From assembly GCA_013202185.1 (NCBI GenBank), contig JABMSA010000627.1, positions 1 through 7,337 of the forward strand: a stretch of 7,337 nt of DNA, written 5' to 3'. Every line of letters starts with the position of its first letter. The first letter of the stretch is position 1. The notes beneath the pieces are model-generated. The model saw only the letters and a program-made list of their open reading frames with translations. It was not told the origin of the DNA and did not search any database. The DNA comes from Planctomycetota bacterium. GTDB lineage: Bacteria > Planctomycetota > PUPC01 > JABMSA01. This document shows, one piece after another, positions 6,656 to 7,337 of this stretch. Both the position numbers and the translations under genes were made by a program.

Positions 6656-6826
6656 CGGCAACCTTTCGGCAACCCCCCCTGTTGCCCGGCAACGCCGAGT
6701 AGCACCTCGTTCCTGTGTTTTTTTTCACATTTTTCTTGACTCCCTAAACCGTTGTCTAGCAAGGCAATAGCCCTTGTCCACGGCTGTCTTGCCTTCTTTT
6801 TTTCGCTCTTCAGCAACCCCGGCAAC
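6656..6826. repeat. CGGCAAC direct repeats (possible operator or iteron-like sites)
   Basis: CGGCAAC occurs at 6656-6662, 6667-6673, 6687-6693 and 6820-6826. The first three are spaced 11 and 20 bases apart, about one and two helical turns, so they face one side of the DNA. The third copy is half of an inverted repeat, GTTGC-CCG-GCAAC (6681-6693). A degenerate CAGCAAC lies at 6811-6817. They occupy the gap between the large gene and the DUF1580 gene, where a regulator or initiator would be expected to bind (inference). Confidence 0.45.
6761..6803 (+). terminator. Intrinsic (rho-independent) terminator
   Basis: AAGGCAA (6761-6767) pairs with TTGCCTT (6789-6795), and AGCC (6769-6772) with GGCT (6782-6785), giving 11 pairs around a small internal bulge and a nine-base loop. 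It is followed by C and seven T residues (6797-6803). It lies 112 bases after the stop of the large gene and 86 before the DUF1580 start. It probably ends that transcript, so the DUF1580 gene would need its own promoter in 6804-6888, which I cannot identify. Confidence 0.7.
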
Positions 6827-6874
6827 ACAGTGTGTATTGGAGGGACTTATTTGCGTGCGAGGTCGTGTGTTGAC

Positions 6875-6880
6875 AAGGAG
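6875..6880 (+). promoter_or_regulatory. Ribosome binding site of the DUF1580 gene
   Basis: AAGGAG ends eight bases before the ATG at 6889. It is a strong canonical site and fixes that start. The overlapping TTGACA (6870-6875) is too close to the start codon to serve as a -35 box for this gene. Confidence 0.8.
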
Positions 6881-6888
6881 TTGCAGCT

Positions 6889-7176
6889 ATGATAAGGATC
6901 GAAACCGAGAAGCTCATCTCTCTGAGTGATGCGTGCGAACTACTTCCACGCCGACGGCGCGGCAGGAAGCCATGTTTCTCGACTCTCTGGCGGTGGGCGA
7001 TGGAGGGAATCAGTGGCGTGCGAATGGAGACGCTCAGGGTGGGTGGGACACTGTGTACAAGTCACGAGGCGTTGCAGCGCTTTTTCCAGCGGCTGTCCGA
7101 GTTGGGCGAGCAGCAGTCGGCATCTGGAACTGAAGGACGCACGTCGGGAGGCGGCAATGACGACGCCAACGACTGA
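6889..7176 (+). CDS. DUF1580-type excisionase-like DNA-binding protein, 95 aa
   Basis: Family: DUF1580 proteins are small helix-turn-helix, MerR/excisionase-like proteins found mostly in planctomycetes beside replication and integration genes; a role in excision or control is inferred, not shown. Seen: residues 1-70 follow the family pattern, with EKLISLSDACELLPRRRRG (first helices), FSTLWRWAMEGISGVRMETL (recognition helix and wing), then VGGTLCTSHEALQRFFQRLS. The last 25 residues are a Ser/Gly/Asp-rich tail whose DNA overlaps the next gene. The ATG at 6889 has a strong ribosome site. The next gene begins 20 bases before this stop, in another frame, so the two are probably translationally coupled. 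The upstream gap holds a terminator and CGGCAAC repeats that this protein might recognise. Confidence 0.85.
   Translation: MIRIETEKLISLSDACELLPRRRRGRKPCFSTLWRWAMEGISGVRMETLRVGGTLCTSHEALQRFFQRLSELGEQQSASGTEGRTSGGGNDDAND
7146..7151 (+). promoter_or_regulatory. Ribosome binding site of the primase/polymerase gene
   Basis: GGGAGG lies five bases before the ATG at 7157, inside the 3' end of the DUF1580 gene. It decides the start of the downstream frame and supports coupled translation. Confidence 0.75.
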
Positions 7177-7337
7177 CGCACTCGCCGAAAACGTGCGGCT
7201 CTGCTACGAAAAGTTCGACTGGTCCTTCGTAAAGCTCAAGGGCAAGGTGCCGGTCGAAAAAGGCTGGAATACCCGACCTCCCGCACCCTTTGAAGAAGTG
7301 CTCGGCTGGATTGCCGACGGCTGGAACGTCGGGGTAC
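7157..7337 (+). CDS. Bifunctional DNA primase/polymerase, N-terminal 60 residues (cut by window end)
   Basis: Family role: PrimPol-type primase/polymerases (PF09250-like N-terminal domain) make primers and extend them during replication of plasmids, phages and integrative elements, often fused to a helicase. Seen: only 60 residues are present. After a short leader (MTTPTTDALAENVRLCYEKF) comes FVKLKGKVPVEKGWNTRPP, matching the family's ...(G)SKVP..KGW... opening. EEVLGWIADGWNVGV follows, matching the conserved segment that leads into GVRTG. The catalytic DxD would lie beyond the window. It overlaps the DUF1580 gene by 20 bases with a good ribosome site, so the two form one transcription unit. 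A helicase domain cannot be checked here. Confidence 0.78.
   Translation, partial: MTTPTTDALAENVRLCYEKFDWSFVKLKGKVPVEKGWNTRPPAPFEEVLGWIADGWNVGV

Noticed and set aside
6713..6735. T-rich stretch (eight T, then five T) as a separate terminator
   Set aside because: The only stem just upstream is four pairs (CGAG/CTCG at 6695-6708), too weak; the hairpin at 6761-6803 is far better.
6870..6875. TTGACA resembling a -35 box
   Set aside because: It overlaps the ribosome site of the DUF1580 gene and is 13 bases from the start codon, leaving no room for a -10 and transcript start.
1..7337. CRISPR array, tRNA or rRNA genes
   Set aside because: No regularly spaced repeats of suitable length, no cloverleaf with a recognisable TPsiC arm and no rRNA signature were seen by eye.

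Overview
The window looks like accessory DNA from a planctomycete or a related GC-rich bacterium. The main pointer is the right end. A short DUF1580-type (excisionase-like, helix-turn-helix) gene overlaps the start of a bifunctional primase/polymerase gene, a pairing I associate with planctomycete mobile elements. The REP-type transposase fragment and the IS1634-like elements on the left fit the same source. The phylum is inferred from family memory, not proven by a marker gene.

Layout. Positions 1-524 hold a 3'-truncated REP-associated tyrosine (HUH, Y1) transposase gene, followed by a perfect 12-bp hairpin and a second, weaker inverted repeat. Positions 525-2492 are an apparently complete insertion sequence (IS-A) with perfect 22-bp terminal inverted repeats and one DDE transposase of the IS1634/IS4 type on the minus strand. 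Positions 2493-3752 are an older, diverged relative (IS-B) in the same orientation. It has lost both ends: its 3' part stops exactly at the IS-A terminal repeat, and its 5' end runs in frame into a remnant of a ThiF/E1-like adenylyltransferase gene (3753 to about 4026, also minus strand, with one apparent frameshift). The left half is therefore an insertion-sequence scrapyard with nested rearrangements.

Positions 4027-4402 have no convincing gene. Positions 4403-6649 encode a large plus-strand protein of up to 748 residues that I do not recognise. It has two blocks joined by a low-complexity charged linker and a C-terminal region that resembles a winged helix. A good internal ribosome site at the linker could also produce a separate 434-residue C-terminal product. 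Its 3' flank carries helically spaced CGGCAAC repeats and a convincing intrinsic terminator. Then come the DUF1580 gene (6889-7176) and the primase/polymerase gene (7157 to beyond the window end), which overlap by 20 bases and are probably translationally coupled.

How it works together (inference): the right half looks like the control and replication module of an integrative element, with a DNA-binding/excisionase-like regulator, a primase-polymerase and an uncharacterised large protein beside them. The left half is decayed transposon material bordering it. No rRNA, tRNA or CRISPR array was seen.
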